Source: Lineus longissimus (taxonomy: Eukaryota; Nemertea; Pilidiophora; Heteronemertea; Lineidae). From it: 60,000 nt of DNA. The stretch covers positions 15,373,431 to 15,433,430 of the forward strand of contig NC_088322.1 of the NCBI RefSeq assembly GCF_910592395.1, in the 5' to 3' direction. The notes below the pieces were generated by a model. That model worked only from the letters and a program-made list of their open reading frames with translations, had not been told where the DNA came from and ran no database searches. Position numbers and translations under genes: made by a program. Shown here piece after piece: positions 8,901 to 18,799 of this stretch (its first letter is position 1; every line of letters starts with the position of its first letter).

Positions 8901-11349
8901 GGAGACTGTTCAGTAGGTCTGGGCCAGTCATCAGGGCTCCATTCAGTGAGGCATTTCGAAAGGAGGCTGCTGCATCGAACACGACACGAACACGGCCGGG
9001 CTTGTGGGGGTTAACAACCCCGTGATGAGGAAGATACCAAGTTCTCTTGGATGTTGTCTTAGCTTCATCAGGTGGTAGCTTGCGCGCGTATCCCTTATCG
9101 ACGTAGTCGTTTACCGTCCCTTGGTACAGCTCGGCAAACTCCGGGTCTTTCTGAAAGCGTTTCAGAAGATGGTCGTAACGGCGTTGTGCCAGCGGCAGGT
9201 TGTTCGGCAGGGCAGAGTCGGCTTCTCTCCACAGCATTCCCACTTGGTACCGCCCGTCTATCATCGAGATGGTATCTTTCAAGATTTTCTCGGATCTCTT
9301 GTCTTCCGACGAGGTAGGACGAAGAAAGCTGTGGCTCACACCAAAGGACTCAGTGGACCAGAACCTTTCCATCATTTGATGCAGCGTTGCGTCGTTGACA
9401 GTCAGGTTGTTGACACAAGCATTGTCGGCGTCTTCGTGACAGGCGCCCACCCCCATGAGGGTCCAACCAAGGCAGGTACGGACGGCTATGGGTTGATTCT
9501 CTCGGCCTCTTCGGATCTCTAGCTGTATGTGTGCCTCGGGCTGGTCCATACCGATTAGGATTTCAACCTGTGATGGCTTGATATGCCGCGGGAGGGGGAG
9601 GTTGTGACAATGTCCCCAACTCTGGTCAAAGTCTTGGGTGGCGCACTGGAAAGACGGCAAGTCCATGGACTGGGCTTCACTGACATACAGCGTCGAGTTG
9701 ACGGCCAAATCTTGAGACTTTAGCTGGAAGGAAACCGACCGGCTTCGTCTAACCGCGGAACCCTCCACGGTGTTTATAGTCAAGTCTCTAGCTTTACCCT
9801 TTAGGCCCAACTCCCTGGCTAAAGAAGACCGTATGATGGTGATCTGGCTCGCAGAGTCTAGTAGAGCGACAGTGGGGAGTGAGCGACCATTGGCATACAC
9901 ATACACGGGCAGGAGTTGGAAGTATGACCTAGATCCTACGGGGTTAGGACTGCGGCCAGTATTAGCTACTGTCGATCCTCCAACGGCTCTGTCTCCCTGG
10001 TTCTCGTGCAGCAGAGTGTGATGGGCTGCCCCACAACCATTCTCACGACAACGTGCCAATGTTTGACACTCACGAACTTGATGAGATGGCCTCATGCAGT
10101 TGAAACATAGTTTCAAGTCTCTAACGCACTGTCTTCTATCCTTGACCGTCTTATCCAAGAACTTCTTACAACGCCCCAATCGATGGGGAGGCTGGTCCGG
10201 ACACAACGAACATTTGCGCTGATTGGCGTCGGTACCTGGTTGAGCATTGCCAGAGTTTCGATTAGTCCCCGTGTTCATGATTGTTCTAAACCTCTCTCTT
10301 GGCCGCGGAGTAGGCCTTGGCGTGTCTGGCGTAGGTTTCGGTGCGACTTGCGGCTGCATGGCTGCCTTACCGAAGACAGGGTCTGTCATCTTCCTGGCTT
10401 CCTTTATGACGAAATCAACCAGCAAGCTAAAGGTGGCGACTTGTCCCTTTTCTTGAACAACGTCTGCTAGCGTCCTCCAACGATCATGCATCCTGACCGG
10501 TAGTTTTCCCACTAGACGTTTTAGGTTCTCAGAGTACTCGAGTACTCCTAGCGCATTGACTACCTGGACGGCATACTGGCACTCGCGAAGGAAGATGCCG
10601 AATCGGTCCAATTCAAGCGGATCATCGGCCCTGATGACAGGCCACTCAAGAGCTTTCCTGACGTAGCTGTGCGCGACATGTCGAGGGTCGCCGTACCTCC
10701 TCTGGAACTCCTTGATGGCCGCATCAAACCCGATCTTAGAGTCAAGGTGAGCGTAACCCTGGGCTACATCACGGGCTTCCCCGGATGTAAACTGCAGCAG
10801 AAAGCTCATGCACTCGTCGTGCGACTCCGAATTTTTGACAATTCTCGCGTTAAATTGTCGGCAAAACTGAGTATAGCGGGTTGGGTCCCCGCTAAACTTT
10901 TCAATGTCCACACTAGGTTTTTTGAGTTCCTGCACCAAGTGCATCGGTGATTGAATCGCACTAGGTGCGGCGACAATCATCTGGCTAGCCCCGAGAGCCG
11001 ATGTACGCTGACATGGCACTGGCAAACTTGCTAGCGGCTGACTGGGGGTCGAGATAAACTGCGGCCCAGTGTTAAACGTGGGTGGAGGCGACACAGGCCT
11101 CATCGCTGGCGGTGTTCTAGGCCTCGGGGTAGGCCGCGGCGGCGGCTCCAGCCTAGGCGTAGGTAACGGCCCGGTCGACTGACGGCGTCTCGGAGTCGGG
11201 GTAGGTCGAACAGCAGGAGTTGTCGAACTTGATGTAGGTCTTGTTAGGTTGGCCTCCAGTAGCGTGATTTCCCGTGTGACCTCGTCTAGTCTCTGCTCCA
11301 ACTGCAACGTCATGGCCTCAGCCAGGAGTAGAAGCTGGTCCCCTTCCAT
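5938..11349 (-). CDS. BEL/Pao Gag-Pol polyprotein, intact
   Basis: One frame of 1803 codons from the ATG at 11349. It is open for 18 further codons up to a GTG in the LTR, but the ATG is the likelier start. In order: a proline-rich N-terminal stretch (about 35-95); a DUF1759-like Gag region (142-327); a Cys/His region with CFNCMRPSHQVREC (C415, C418, H423, C428); an aspartic protease with LLDSAS (D498); reverse transcriptase with YMDD at 912-915; RNase H with candidate acidic residues D1091, E1135, D1165 and D1211; an integrase zinc region (HRHLAH, then C1476 and C1479); an integrase core with D1512, D1574 and E1624 (spacing 61 and 49); and a DUF5641-type C-terminal domain (about 1707-1802). 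Gag and Pol share one frame, as in other BEL elements. The product would copy element RNA to DNA and integrate it. All catalytic residues checked are present. Confidence 0.97.
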   Translation of the reverse strand: MEGDQLLLLAEAMTLQLEQRLDEVTREITLLEANLTRPTSSSTTPAVRPTPTPRRRQSTGPLPTPRLEPPPRPTPRPRTPPAMRPVSPPPTFNTGPQFISTPSQPLASLPVPCQRTSALGASQMIVAAPSAIQSPMHLVQELKKPSVDIEKFSGDPTRYTQFCRQFNARIVKNSESHDECMSFLLQFTSGEARDVAQGYAHLDSKIGFDAAIKEFQRRYGDPRHVAHSYVRKALEWPVIRADDPLELDRFGIFLRECQYAVQVVNALGVLEYSENLKRLVGKLPVRMHDRWRTLADVVQEKGQVATFSLLVDFVIKEARKMTDPVFGKAAMQPQVAPKPTPDTPRPTPRPRERFRTIMNTGTNRNSGNAQPGTDANQRKCSLCPDQPPHRLGRCKKFLDKTVKDRRQCVRDLKLCFNCMRPSHQVRECQTLARCRENGCGAAHHTLLHENQGDRAVGGSTVANTGRSPNPVGSRSYFQLLPVYVYANGRSLPTVALLDSASQITIIRSSLARELGLKGKARDLTINTVEGSAVRRSRSVSFQLKSQDLAVNSTLYVSEAQSMDLPSFQCATQDFDQSWGHCHNLPLPRHIKPSQVEILIGMDQPEAHIQLEIRRGRENQPIAVRTCLGWTLMGVGACHEDADNACVNNLTVNDATLHQMMERFWSTESFGVSHSFLRPTSSEDKRSEKILKDTISMIDGRYQVGMLWREADSALPNNLPLAQRRYDHLLKRFQKDPEFAELYQGTVNDYVDKGYARKLPPDEAKTTSKRTWYLPHHGVVNPHKPGRVRVVFDAAASFRNASLNGALMTGPDLLNSLLGVLQRFRMYDTALAADVEAMFMRVRVTSDDADSLRFLYKRNLEDEGPPDVYRMESHIFGASCSPACANFALKQTAKDNVAFFSQEAIQAIENDFYMDDFIKSIEGVPPAVLLTQELVELAAKGGFRLHKWVSNAREVLAALNVTETAVQELDFDQADIPSQRTLGMRWNIQEDTFTFSCQPKDTPLTKRGLVSTMCSVFDPCGFISPFIARAKFMVQDLWREHLDWDQPLPDHLHQKWLAWLSELEHLKAVQIPRHHLDFTSQVKHIEIHVFGDASEAGFGAVAYLRYETPKGDIRCSFLASKTRVAPLKVLTIPRLELQGAVLAARLGVMLEAELKVKVVRRIHWSDSEVVLKYLQNDTKRFRPFIANRVAEIVDLTDRDLWRHVPTDQNPADLCTRGLQISSFKEDAGCLWFHGPQFLKLTKDCWPATNLGSTCLDLSDPELRTTVHNLTAATGPSDDNANDDAVDVGQPGPNQIPEVKPPATFNLESILNPGDVSSWSRLVKKSAWIQRAVQNFTSAVSRLGHKAKRDPNLTAEELEAATLFWVRIAQREVFTEELECLQREQPVGQKSRLVNLGPFYDEASRCLRVGGRLRKASIPEDAKFQLILPTRHPVTHLIAKQTHRHLAHCGQEHLVAELRQKYWPVRAREAAKRAIRDCLLCELQKAKPCIPRMADLPAPRLQATAGPFAYCGVDYWGPMMVKERRSTVKRWGCLFTCLSTRALHLELADSLETDDFLLCLRNFIGRRGHPKEMFSDNGTNFKGADAELVRCLQDLNQNKILGSLSPQGITWHFNPPSAPHFGGAWERLVQSVKTALKATMKNTLVSDSVLRTALIEVEGVLNSRPLTHCSPDPDDYTALTPNHFLIGRADNKISPVVCQDKEINSRRRWRQCQVIADRVCRRWKSEYLPKLTQRHRWLTDPVKTVSEGDLVMLMEDNLPRGKWELGRIIALYPGDDGKVRAVDVKTPRNVFRRPVTKICILEENV

Positions 11350-11389
11350 CGTTACTGTTCTTGATGAGTACAATAACGTTCTTTTACTA
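11350..11389 (-). other. Very short leader between 5' LTR and Gag start
   Basis: Only 40 nt separate the 5' LTR from the ATG. On the coding strand it begins TAGTAAAAGAACG. No TGG occurs at or near the LTR edge, so no ordinary tRNA 3'-end primer-binding site is visible. The first TGG overlaps the start codon. The leader is also open in the Gag frame. Confidence 0.75.
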
Positions 11390-12129
11390 TGTGGATCAGT
11401 CACTCGACGAAAACTCTTCTTTGACTTCGAATATAGTTTATTGAAAATACAGGTTCATAATTCATAAACGATTCGGTAAACTGAAAAGATACAAGAGACA
11501 ACACTCATAAGTCTAAAGACAAAGACGATGAATGTGACTAGACGGTGTTGCCGCCTGTCCTAAGCTAGACGAACTACCTTCAGTAATAGAAAATTTGACA
11601 TGACCCGTAGCCTAATTAAACTCCGCTAAAGACACCTTTTATATACAACACACAGATGAGACATGGCCTTAGACGACATATCATCGAACAGTGCTGAAGA
11701 TTAAGCACAACGTGGCCCAACATACAAGAATTAGAGACTCCAAGTGAGACAGCTAATTTTACACGTAAACAAACAATAGCAGTGTCCAGGAGGAACTCGG
11801 CATCGCTAGCCCTACAACTACAAAGTCTTGTAGCGACCAAAATACAGAAAGACACATAATCATTATAAACACTTACAGAACGTTAGTTTCCAGGGTGAAA
11901 AGTGACTACCACAGATAGTGGAGAAAAAGGCGTACTACAGCCGTAAACTTGGAATTTAGCGTGATGAAAATAGACGTGATGTCGTCTTTGTTTTAGAATA
12001 TGGCGAAAACGTGCTTTTCCTGGAATCAGCTGATAAGGACATCCAGGCCAATGTGCAACTGCGGGATGAACTGAATATACAGGATGTACCAAATAAAGGC
12101 CAACAAGAAATTACAGTCCGTACTGGACA
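11390..12129 (-). repeat. 5' LTR (promoter LTR) of the BEL/Pao element
   Basis: This is the second 740-bp LTR, 2 differences from the left one. On the coding strand a TATATAA motif (complement of 11639-11645) is a candidate core promoter, so transcription would start about 25-30 bp further toward lower coordinates. AATAAA is the complement of 11437-11442. GACTG follows directly at 12130-12134. Confidence 0.95.
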
Positions 12130-12134
12130 GACTG
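12130..12134. repeat. Target-site duplication GACTG, right copy
   Basis: It pairs with 4407-4411 and confirms the element borders. Confidence 0.9.
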
Positions 12135-12377
12135 GTACAATGAATTAAGATTTGTTGAAATTCATAGATAAACTCCACATGTACAAATATATTCATTGCA
12201 TTTGTGGGAAGGTACAAGTGTCAAAGTAGATGTGCTTTCCAGGGTTACAAAGAAGGAATCGTTTGGCCATCGGTGACCTTCGGCAGGTCATTTGTCTTTT
12301 CTCGCAGTTCAGCAGTTCAATGTGCTCATGACGTGACGAGCGTGGAAGTTTCAGATTTGTTCCTAGAATAAAATTAC

Positions 12378-12465
12378 GTGTCTCAGGTAGGATTCGAACC
12401 AGCGCAAAAAGAAAAACCAATCGGGTCAGCGCCTCAGACCACTGAGCTACCGAAGCACAGTTGGA
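12378..12465 (-). repeat. tRNA-like SINE head, minus strand
   Basis: On the minus strand a TAGCTCAGTGGTCTGAGG A-box (complement of 12432-12449) is followed by a GGTTCGAATCC B-box (complement of 12390-12400). A T-rich insertion lies between them and the T-stem is mismatched, so it is a pseudo-tRNA or SINE head. A 20-bp segment (12392-12411) recurs inverted at 12531-12550. Confidence 0.6.
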
Positions 12466-12530
12466 ATAGAGAGAGCGGTAGCCGGTACATATTCAGCACG
12501 GGGGTGGGGGCGGTGGGCGACGCTACGGGT

Positions 12531-12556
12531 CTTTTTGCGCTGGTTCGAATCTCACC
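12531..12556 (+). repeat. Inverted partial copy of the tRNA-like head
   Basis: CTTTTTGCGCTGGTTCGAAT is the exact complement of 12392-12411 and again carries a B-box. There is no matching A-box upstream, so it is a fragment. The pair forms a 20-bp inverted repeat with a 119-bp spacer. Confidence 0.6.
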
Positions 12557-12635
12557 AGTACCCAACTACGTTAACAAGTCCTAAATCTCACACTCGACAA
12601 ATTGTATTTTGCTTCATCACTACATAACCGGAGAC

Positions 12636-12745
12636 TGACCCACAGATTACCAGCTCAAAGTCAGCAGTAGGATCTGATATATTGAACCAGTGACCCACAG
12701 ATTACTAGCTCAAAGTCAGCAGTAGGATCTGATATATTGAACCAG
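12636..12745. repeat. 55-bp tandem duplication
   Basis: Two adjacent copies (12636-12690 and 12691-12745) start TGACCCACAGATTAC and differ at about one base. It is non-coding and recent by its identity. Confidence 0.9.
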
Positions 12746-13074
12746 TCAACACTCAATAGGCCTATACGAACATGGTCGATCGAATTCTCCGTCTTATCCG
12801 AGAATCGTGCAATGTAGATCTGACACAACAGCTCGACCCTGCTGCATAGAAGACAATCATGATGTATGTCTTCGATCTTCAGATTTTGACTGTTATTGTG
12901 ACAATCAGGTTACAACCTGGCCTACCTGAGTGTGCGACACCTCGACGCGTTACCACAGAGAAGACAGTTCACAGAGACAATGTGGACACCTGGCCTATCT
13001 GATAAAAGACATCCCGACCAGGCCACACAAACGACAGTTCACCACCTAGCTGTCACAGATAGGCCTACGTTATG
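12746..13074. other. Non-coding stretch
   Basis: No exon, RNA gene or repeat is recognised between the 55-bp duplication and the array fragment. Confidence 0.5.
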
Positions 13075-13262
13075 TCACTGCATTGCCAACAAGTTGAAAG
13101 TGTGCGGAGAGAGTCACAACCAGACCAAACCTGGCTGCTCCAACGTCTTTCGGACACGGCGACAGAGTCGAGACGGTCCCAACCAGACCGACTCGGACAT
13201 GGGCTGTTCCACAACAGTCACAACCAGACCGAATCGGTCGTTACCAAGTTCCCCATGGATGA
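13075..13262. repeat. Second copy of the 66-bp array family
   Basis: The segment matches 4189-4340 along most of its length: CACTGCATTGCCAACAAG, GAGAGTCACAACCAGACC, CTGGCTGCTCCA, GGCGACAGAGT and finally CCAAGTTCCCCATGG. It carries an extra partial unit near 13190-13230. Both copies stop being similar just after CCATGG, suggesting a fixed end of the repeat family. Confidence 0.7.
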
Positions 13263-13339
13263 CTAGTTTCTTTCCACGCCGCAAGGAAATCCGAGAAATT
13301 CTTGAATGATAGTCGAACATCTACTCCCTACTGCATACA

Positions 13340-13618
13340 CACGCGACCAACCAAGAGCTAATGTTCGGTTCGAGCTCATTGGGAATGTTAATGTTATGCC
13401 TAACAAAAACTGCGCTGCTGATTGGCCAATAGACCTCGTGTGTAAAATGCATTAGCCTGTTAAGCCATCTTTACCGGCAAGAGAGGTTTGCTGGTCGGTG
13501 CCCGTTCGAGTTTTCATCGTCTGCTAAAATCCCCCGGTGCTCTGTTGTAGGACGCTGTATGACCCCAGGATAACTCACGCAGGATAGTAGGACCCGTAGC
13601 TTTAGGCTAGCAGCAGAT
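13340..13618 (+). promoter_or_regulatory. Probable promoter and 5' UTR of the downstream gene
   Basis: ATTGGCCAAT at 13421-13430 overlaps two CCAAT boxes in opposite orientation, about 190 bp before the ATG at 13619. The region has more CpG than its surroundings. No TATA box is evident. An in-frame TAA at 13571-13573 marks the upstream limit of the reading frame. The transcription start is not determined. Confidence 0.45.
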
Positions 13619-13723
13619 ATGGCGGATATATTACCTTCAGGGAATATCTTTCGGGAGTTACAAGTAGTGCATGATACCGGCTACTTCTCGGCCCAGCCAT
13701 CCTTAGAAGACCATTGGCAACAG
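13619..13723 (+). CDS. First coding exon of an unrecognised gene
   Basis: The ATG is followed by 35 codons beginning [15 protein letters not shown] and ending HWQQ, then a strong donor CAG|GTAAAAG at phase 0. The frame has an upstream stop, so the ATG is the first possible start. The preceding 280 bp look promoter-like. I do not recognise the protein. The sequence is mixed polar and aromatic with no signal peptide or membrane segment. No following exon could be identified in the remaining 46 kb, so the first intron is either very long or the next exon is small. The exon call rests on start context, length, donor and composition. Confidence 0.55.
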
Positions 13724-14408
13724 GTAAAAGCAGACGCTTTTTTGACAATCTCCTCTTAGTGTTCCTTTGATGTTTTTACCTATTCCCGACCGCATTTGTC
13801 TCAATTTTCTTTTGCAGTTTTAAGTTTTTCATTCCGGTGTTTAGTTTGGTCGTATACTGCAAAAGTCTGCGTCCTGTCTGATTGATCTATAAATAGATTT
13901 ACAGTGGTGCTCTAAGCTGACAGGAGTTTGACAGCAGACAACTTAGTTGCCTTATCACTGTATCGGTGTTGTACATAGTCTTAAGGTCCAAAGTAAATTT
14001 TCCTCATGTGTTGCATTGCACAAACTCATCAGTACAGTACTTGTCAAAAGTAACATTCCTAAGTATAATGCATCCATAGCCTGTCTGTATTAGAAGTAAC
14101 TTCAGACCAGAACCAGTCGGAGGTAGCTGTTACAATGCTAGTCCCCATAACATACATTTGCCTTATCTGCTCCCTCAATTTTCTTCTCTGGAGTCCTGCT
14201 ATTGGGGGGCGGGGGGGGGGCTATATCCACATGAGAATTTCATGCTGCATATCATGCACAAGTCTATTTATTGTGACCATGCAGCATTAAATGATAAATT
14301 TGCAGGCCTTATGTGTGACAATGACATTCAGTGTAATATCCGTATGTGGAGAGAGGCATTTACTCTTTTGTAGTGCCCAAAGCATGTCATTGTGGCTGAC
14401 TAGCTATA
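13724..14408 (+). other. Start of the presumed long first intron
   Basis: It follows the donor at 13724. It contains a run of Gs near 14206-14220 and no convincing exon. A TTTTGCAG at about 13817 leads straight into a stop codon in one frame and has no good donor. Confidence 0.4.
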
Positions 14409-14568
14409 CAGTGGAACCTCCCTTAGCGGACACCTCTCTATTAAGGACAGTAGTTTTGGTCCCAAATTGGTTGTTTCCATTGAATTCGACCTCTCTAATC
14501 AGGACCCCTCCCTATTAAGGACAGCATTTGTCAGTCCTAAGGGTGTCCTTAATAGAGAGGTTCTACTG
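14409..14568. mobile_element. pogo/Tigger-like MITE
   Basis: The left end CAGTGGAACCTCCCTTAG and the complement of the right end (CAGTAGAACCTCTCTATT) form imperfect terminal inverted repeats. Words of the type CTATTAAGGACA occur twice forward and once inverted. The left flank ends in TA; the right flank is less clean. CAGTRGAACCTC ends are typical of pogo-type elements. A related piece lies at 21354. Confidence 0.6.
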
Positions 14569-17500
14569 CTGTATATACTTTAATGTGACCAATTACAGTA
14601 ACTGTCGACCAATTTCCTGATGATGTAGATAAGGGCATCTCATGTGCTTGTTTATGCTAATTGCCTGCTATGATGGTTTGGCCATTCACTTCATTCATGA
14701 TAGCCTCATTTTGACAGAGCGGTTCACAATATGCTAGCACAAGTAGCCTACTGAACCTGGTTCTTTGGTTGCTTGCATTCACCCATAAGTCAGCGTTTGT
14801 TCAGTCCCTTGTGCACATCGATCTTCTTCAGCCTGATTTATTCTGTCATGTTCTTCAGCTGATCTTGTCACAACACATAACCAATCCTGTCTTTAATTGT
14901 GCCCTTACCGATTAAGATTTCATTGTGGTCATTGAATTGATCAAGGGGATGGTCTCTGGTCATCAGTGATTACCCCACCTAGGCCTGGACACGAAGTCAG
15001 TCCAATAGGTCCTGGAATGCTCAATAAACAGTGTCATTGTGTGGGCAGCATGTTTTAACAGCTGTCAGTGCATTAGGTCATCTGTGGTAAAGTTATCCAA
15101 GTTCCAAGAGATTTTGTCATGAATTCTTTACATTACACTTAACCATTTATATGCCCCTTCTCAGTAACCCATACTTATGACCAGTATTGTAGTACGTTGT
15201 CTCCAATAAGTACCATGTCATTCCTAATAAGGCTTTAGATGGCATACATTATGGTAATAATCATTCGACAGATGTAAATGATTCATTCTGATCTGCCCAC
15301 AGTGCCCCCTATCACATGTATCACATGAAATACCAAGAATATCAAAATTAGTTATGGCTTGACAAATATTTGCAGCATAGTTTCAACAAGTTGCCCTTCT
15401 GCATTTCCATGAAAATCTTTGAAATAGTTCTTTCCACCCATATCTTGCTGCAGGCTTACAATGAGCCTTGGTGAGCATCATTTGTATGCAACGTTTCGAG
15501 AGTTTACTTGTGAACTGTAGTGTACATGCAATTTATATTGTCTTATGCAGCAAGGCATGGTACTTCTGCACAGTATAAACACTAAAATAGACATGCGGAC
15601 ATGATTGCACCATACATGTACGTGTGACCATGTCAATCATTGTTATCCTGCTTTTCTGATATACCACAGTCTCAAGTGCATGTTTATATAACTGGCTTAT
15701 TTCCTGCTTCGAGCATGCTGTTTATAAAAATTAGGATGTCAGCTGTGAGGCAATAGTAAGGCTTTCTGCGTGACAAGTTCAGTGTGGAAATCAGGTGACA
15801 AAAGAGATTTTGCCCTCGTTTCCACAGGTCATGTGATCCAACAGGTTGTAAATAATAAGATGTCTTCGATTCAAATCCAAACGAACAACCTCAGCCGTTT
15901 TGCTCTGCAATGTCACAAGCAAAATTGCCCTGAAAGGTTTCCTGCTGTTGTCCTGAAGGGGTTAATGAATTCACAATGCTATTTACCAGAACTAATCGAT
16001 GTGTTCAGTCTCATCTATTATAGGCCTGTATGCTCTATCAGAGGAGACAGATGTTAAAATTGATTGAAATTTACCAACTACTAGTACTAGGCCTTATATG
16101 GATATTGAAAATGCCCGATGTTTATGTAGGTCTGGGGAGAATGTGAAAACCTTGCAATAAAATCAGTGTTTTGGGGGATATTTATATTGCAGATTCAGGC
16201 CACCCTTGCAGTCTAATTCTGAGGTTCCACTTTGTACATCCTGTACATAGAGGTCAGTGACGCTCAGTGAAGTGCAAGGTTGAGGAGCATGTGAATGACC
16301 CTGGTGTATAAGCTTTGCCCCCTGCTCTACTTAGTTCTGTTGGTGCAGTTCATACTGGGGTAGAAAATCTCATCAGGAAGTTATATTCGGGGTCTCTCCA
16401 ATATATAGTACTTTGAAAGTATTAACGCTTGTGCCAGGAATGTCTTTAGTTTTGAATCAAACTCGACCCAGTGTCCTTACTGTCACCTGAAGATGGCCCT
16501 GCTCTTGCCTATATGCCCCCTTTAAAATTGAGTGGGGAGCCAGAGGGATCTTTGATATAGTATCATTGCAGTGCGGCTGTCCACTTCGGAGGTTCAACTC
16601 CCTATTTTGTCAAATCCTGTTCTTTTTGGGACACCCTGTATATCGTATATTTTATTGATCTTTCATATTGATTGTATTTTCAATGTCAGCATTCTCAAGT
16701 GTCCGCCTCCATCCCCCATATCATAAGCTAACCAGGTCTATATGTTTAACCTGCGATTATCTGTTCGTAAATCCTGTTAACCTAATCCGATTGTGGGGAA
16801 GGAACTACTGTCAATATTTCACCATATCATGATTTCTGAAAATATCACACTGACTTCTCATCCTGAGGACAAGAGAGTAGGCCTAAAGCATTTGGAAAAC
16901 ACGGGGGGGGGCTGAATCATACCACAAAATGGAAAAGGTCAGCAAGAGATCAAGGAGGGGAGCATCCGAATTACCCTGATATCCAGTACGGGTGAGCCCA
17001 CGAAGAAATGCTTGGACCCCACAAGTAAAATAGCCAAAATAGCCAAAATGGCAAACAGTGAGTGTTGTGGCGAGGTCCGCTCAAATTTTGACAACACCCA
17101 AAATATTGATATTGTTACTTGAACAATTAGTCGATGAATCATGCGGCCAATCTTGCTCTCTTCTGTGATTGGTGCCAGAATATCAATCATGTCGTCAGTT
17201 TAAAGTTGACACCCAAAACATCGCAGTTATAAGTTGAAAAAAAGTTATATAAACTGTTGATCGCATGATTAGATATCTTTAATAATAAGACATGGACAAA
17301 TGGATTTCAAAACTGGATTTCGAAACATCAAATACATAATCACGTTCTTTGTAAATGATTTGTACATGGTCTGCCGAATGAGAGATTGACCATGTGTAGC
17401 GACCTACTAGGAGTCCTGCCCAAAAACTTGACATTTATCACACAGGCTTTTGACAATAATATTGACGAACACAAAATAAGTCTCTATTTATAACCAACAT

Positions 17501-18799
17501 TTTGCTTTATGATATAATAAAGAGCCTTTCTAAAGTGGTTTAAATGACACCGTGATAGTTTGAGATCTGCCCACAATTATGAGTGTGACTGTCCTCAGGT
17601 TTGTGTGTTCTCAGGGCAGAGGAAATGGATGGGATTTTGTCAGTGCAATCAGATTTTATATATTGCGTAATTTGATGATTCATTAACAAAATATTTTCCA
17701 GTTGAACATGTGTTTTCAAATCTCAGAGTTACTTCACCTGGCCTAGTTTTGTTATGCGTGGGTGATCCCTCCAATAAGCCTGTTGTATCAGACGATAAAT
17801 CATGTATTTGTTCATGTTGGTCAGAGTTCAATAATTATAGGCAATGTGGTTTGACTTTTCTGTCCTGTCATTGCTGGTTCAAGTTTTATTCACGATGCAA
17901 TGTTCCTTGGGCAAGGCACTTTCCTCCGTACTCGCTGTAAAGTGAGAACTTTTTCACAAAACGAAAAGTGGTCAAATTTGCTCTTTTTTATTGGGCAAAC
18001 TTTGTCCTGTATTAATGAGATTCAGTGGAGCCCCCACCTCAGGAGCCCCATTCTCAGATACAGTTCTTGCCATCTGACACTGTGTAGTCCTGCATCATAC
18101 AAGGTACATTCAGTAAATCCATACTGATAGTTTGGTGAAGTGACTTGCACATGGACTTGCACCAAAAGAGTAACTCCATATTGCAAGCCAGGTTTCGAGC
18201 CGCAGTTCACAGTCCAGCCATTTTTTGTAGTGAAGCAAAGTTTTCTCTTCAGGGCGGAAACTTTTAAGACATTTCATCAGTGGTTAGAATCCGACGTCAG
18301 TGTACGGAATCACAACAGCTACGACCTTGAACTTGACCCTGACAAGGCCAATCACCGCATGTGGAACTACAACTATTTACATAGCGTCCAGTTAACCTGA
18401 TGGAGCTGGCAAAATTAGCAAAATTTTGGTCATTTCTCAATGAAATATATCAGCTTTCTCAACCTAATTGGCCAATTCTAGGTCTTGCATATTTGATAGT
18501 AAATTCTTTCCCCACTAACCTGGGTTTGATCTGGATTTAATTAGTTTATTGCTGTGATAAGTGGGTTGTTGTCCTTAGTGTCCTTGGTCTTGATCAGGGT
18601 TCTGCCTGCTATGTTAGTTTGGTAACCAGTGATGAATGAAAATGAAATGAGACGTAAAACTCTTAGATTAAGCGCTACAGTCTCAAAGTGCTTTTCATTC
18701 ATTCCTCGGCGTAATCCAGAAACCCGGCACTCTGAAGAAACCAAGCAGCACACATACGGCACTGCACTTGGCCCATTTGAGAGTATAAAGAGGGGCACT
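14569..18799. other. Non-coding stretch
   Basis: Only short open frames occur, all under 100 codons and without recognisable domains. There is a G-run near 16906-16912 and an ATAGCCAAA triplication near 17029-17055. No gene was seen. Confidence 0.5.

Larger units (their letters stand above)
4412..12129 (-). mobile_element. Complete BEL/Pao LTR retrotransposon
   Basis: This 7718-bp element has two 740-bp LTRs in direct orientation, each starting TGTGGATC and ending GGACA, flanked by the 5-bp duplication GACTG. The coding strand is minus, so the 5' LTR is at 11390-12129 and the 3' LTR at 4412-5151. A single intact Gag-Pol frame fills 5938-11349. There is no env-like frame in the 774 bp between the Pol stop and the 3' LTR. 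Domain order (Gag, zinc knuckle, protease, RT, RNase H, integrase) and the C-terminal BEL-type domain place it in BEL/Pao. With only 2 LTR differences and no stops or frameshifts it is a recent insertion and may be active. It landed about 70 bp beyond the 66-bp array. Confidence 0.97.

Noticed and set aside
5966-10950. Plus-strand open frames of up to 147 codons across the Pol region
   Set aside because: They are antisense shadows of the GC-richer Gag-Pol coding sequence, with no domains.
15453-15469. 17-nt microexon between GCTGCAG and GTGAGC
   Set aside because: Such pairs occur by chance in long introns. No homology or phase evidence.
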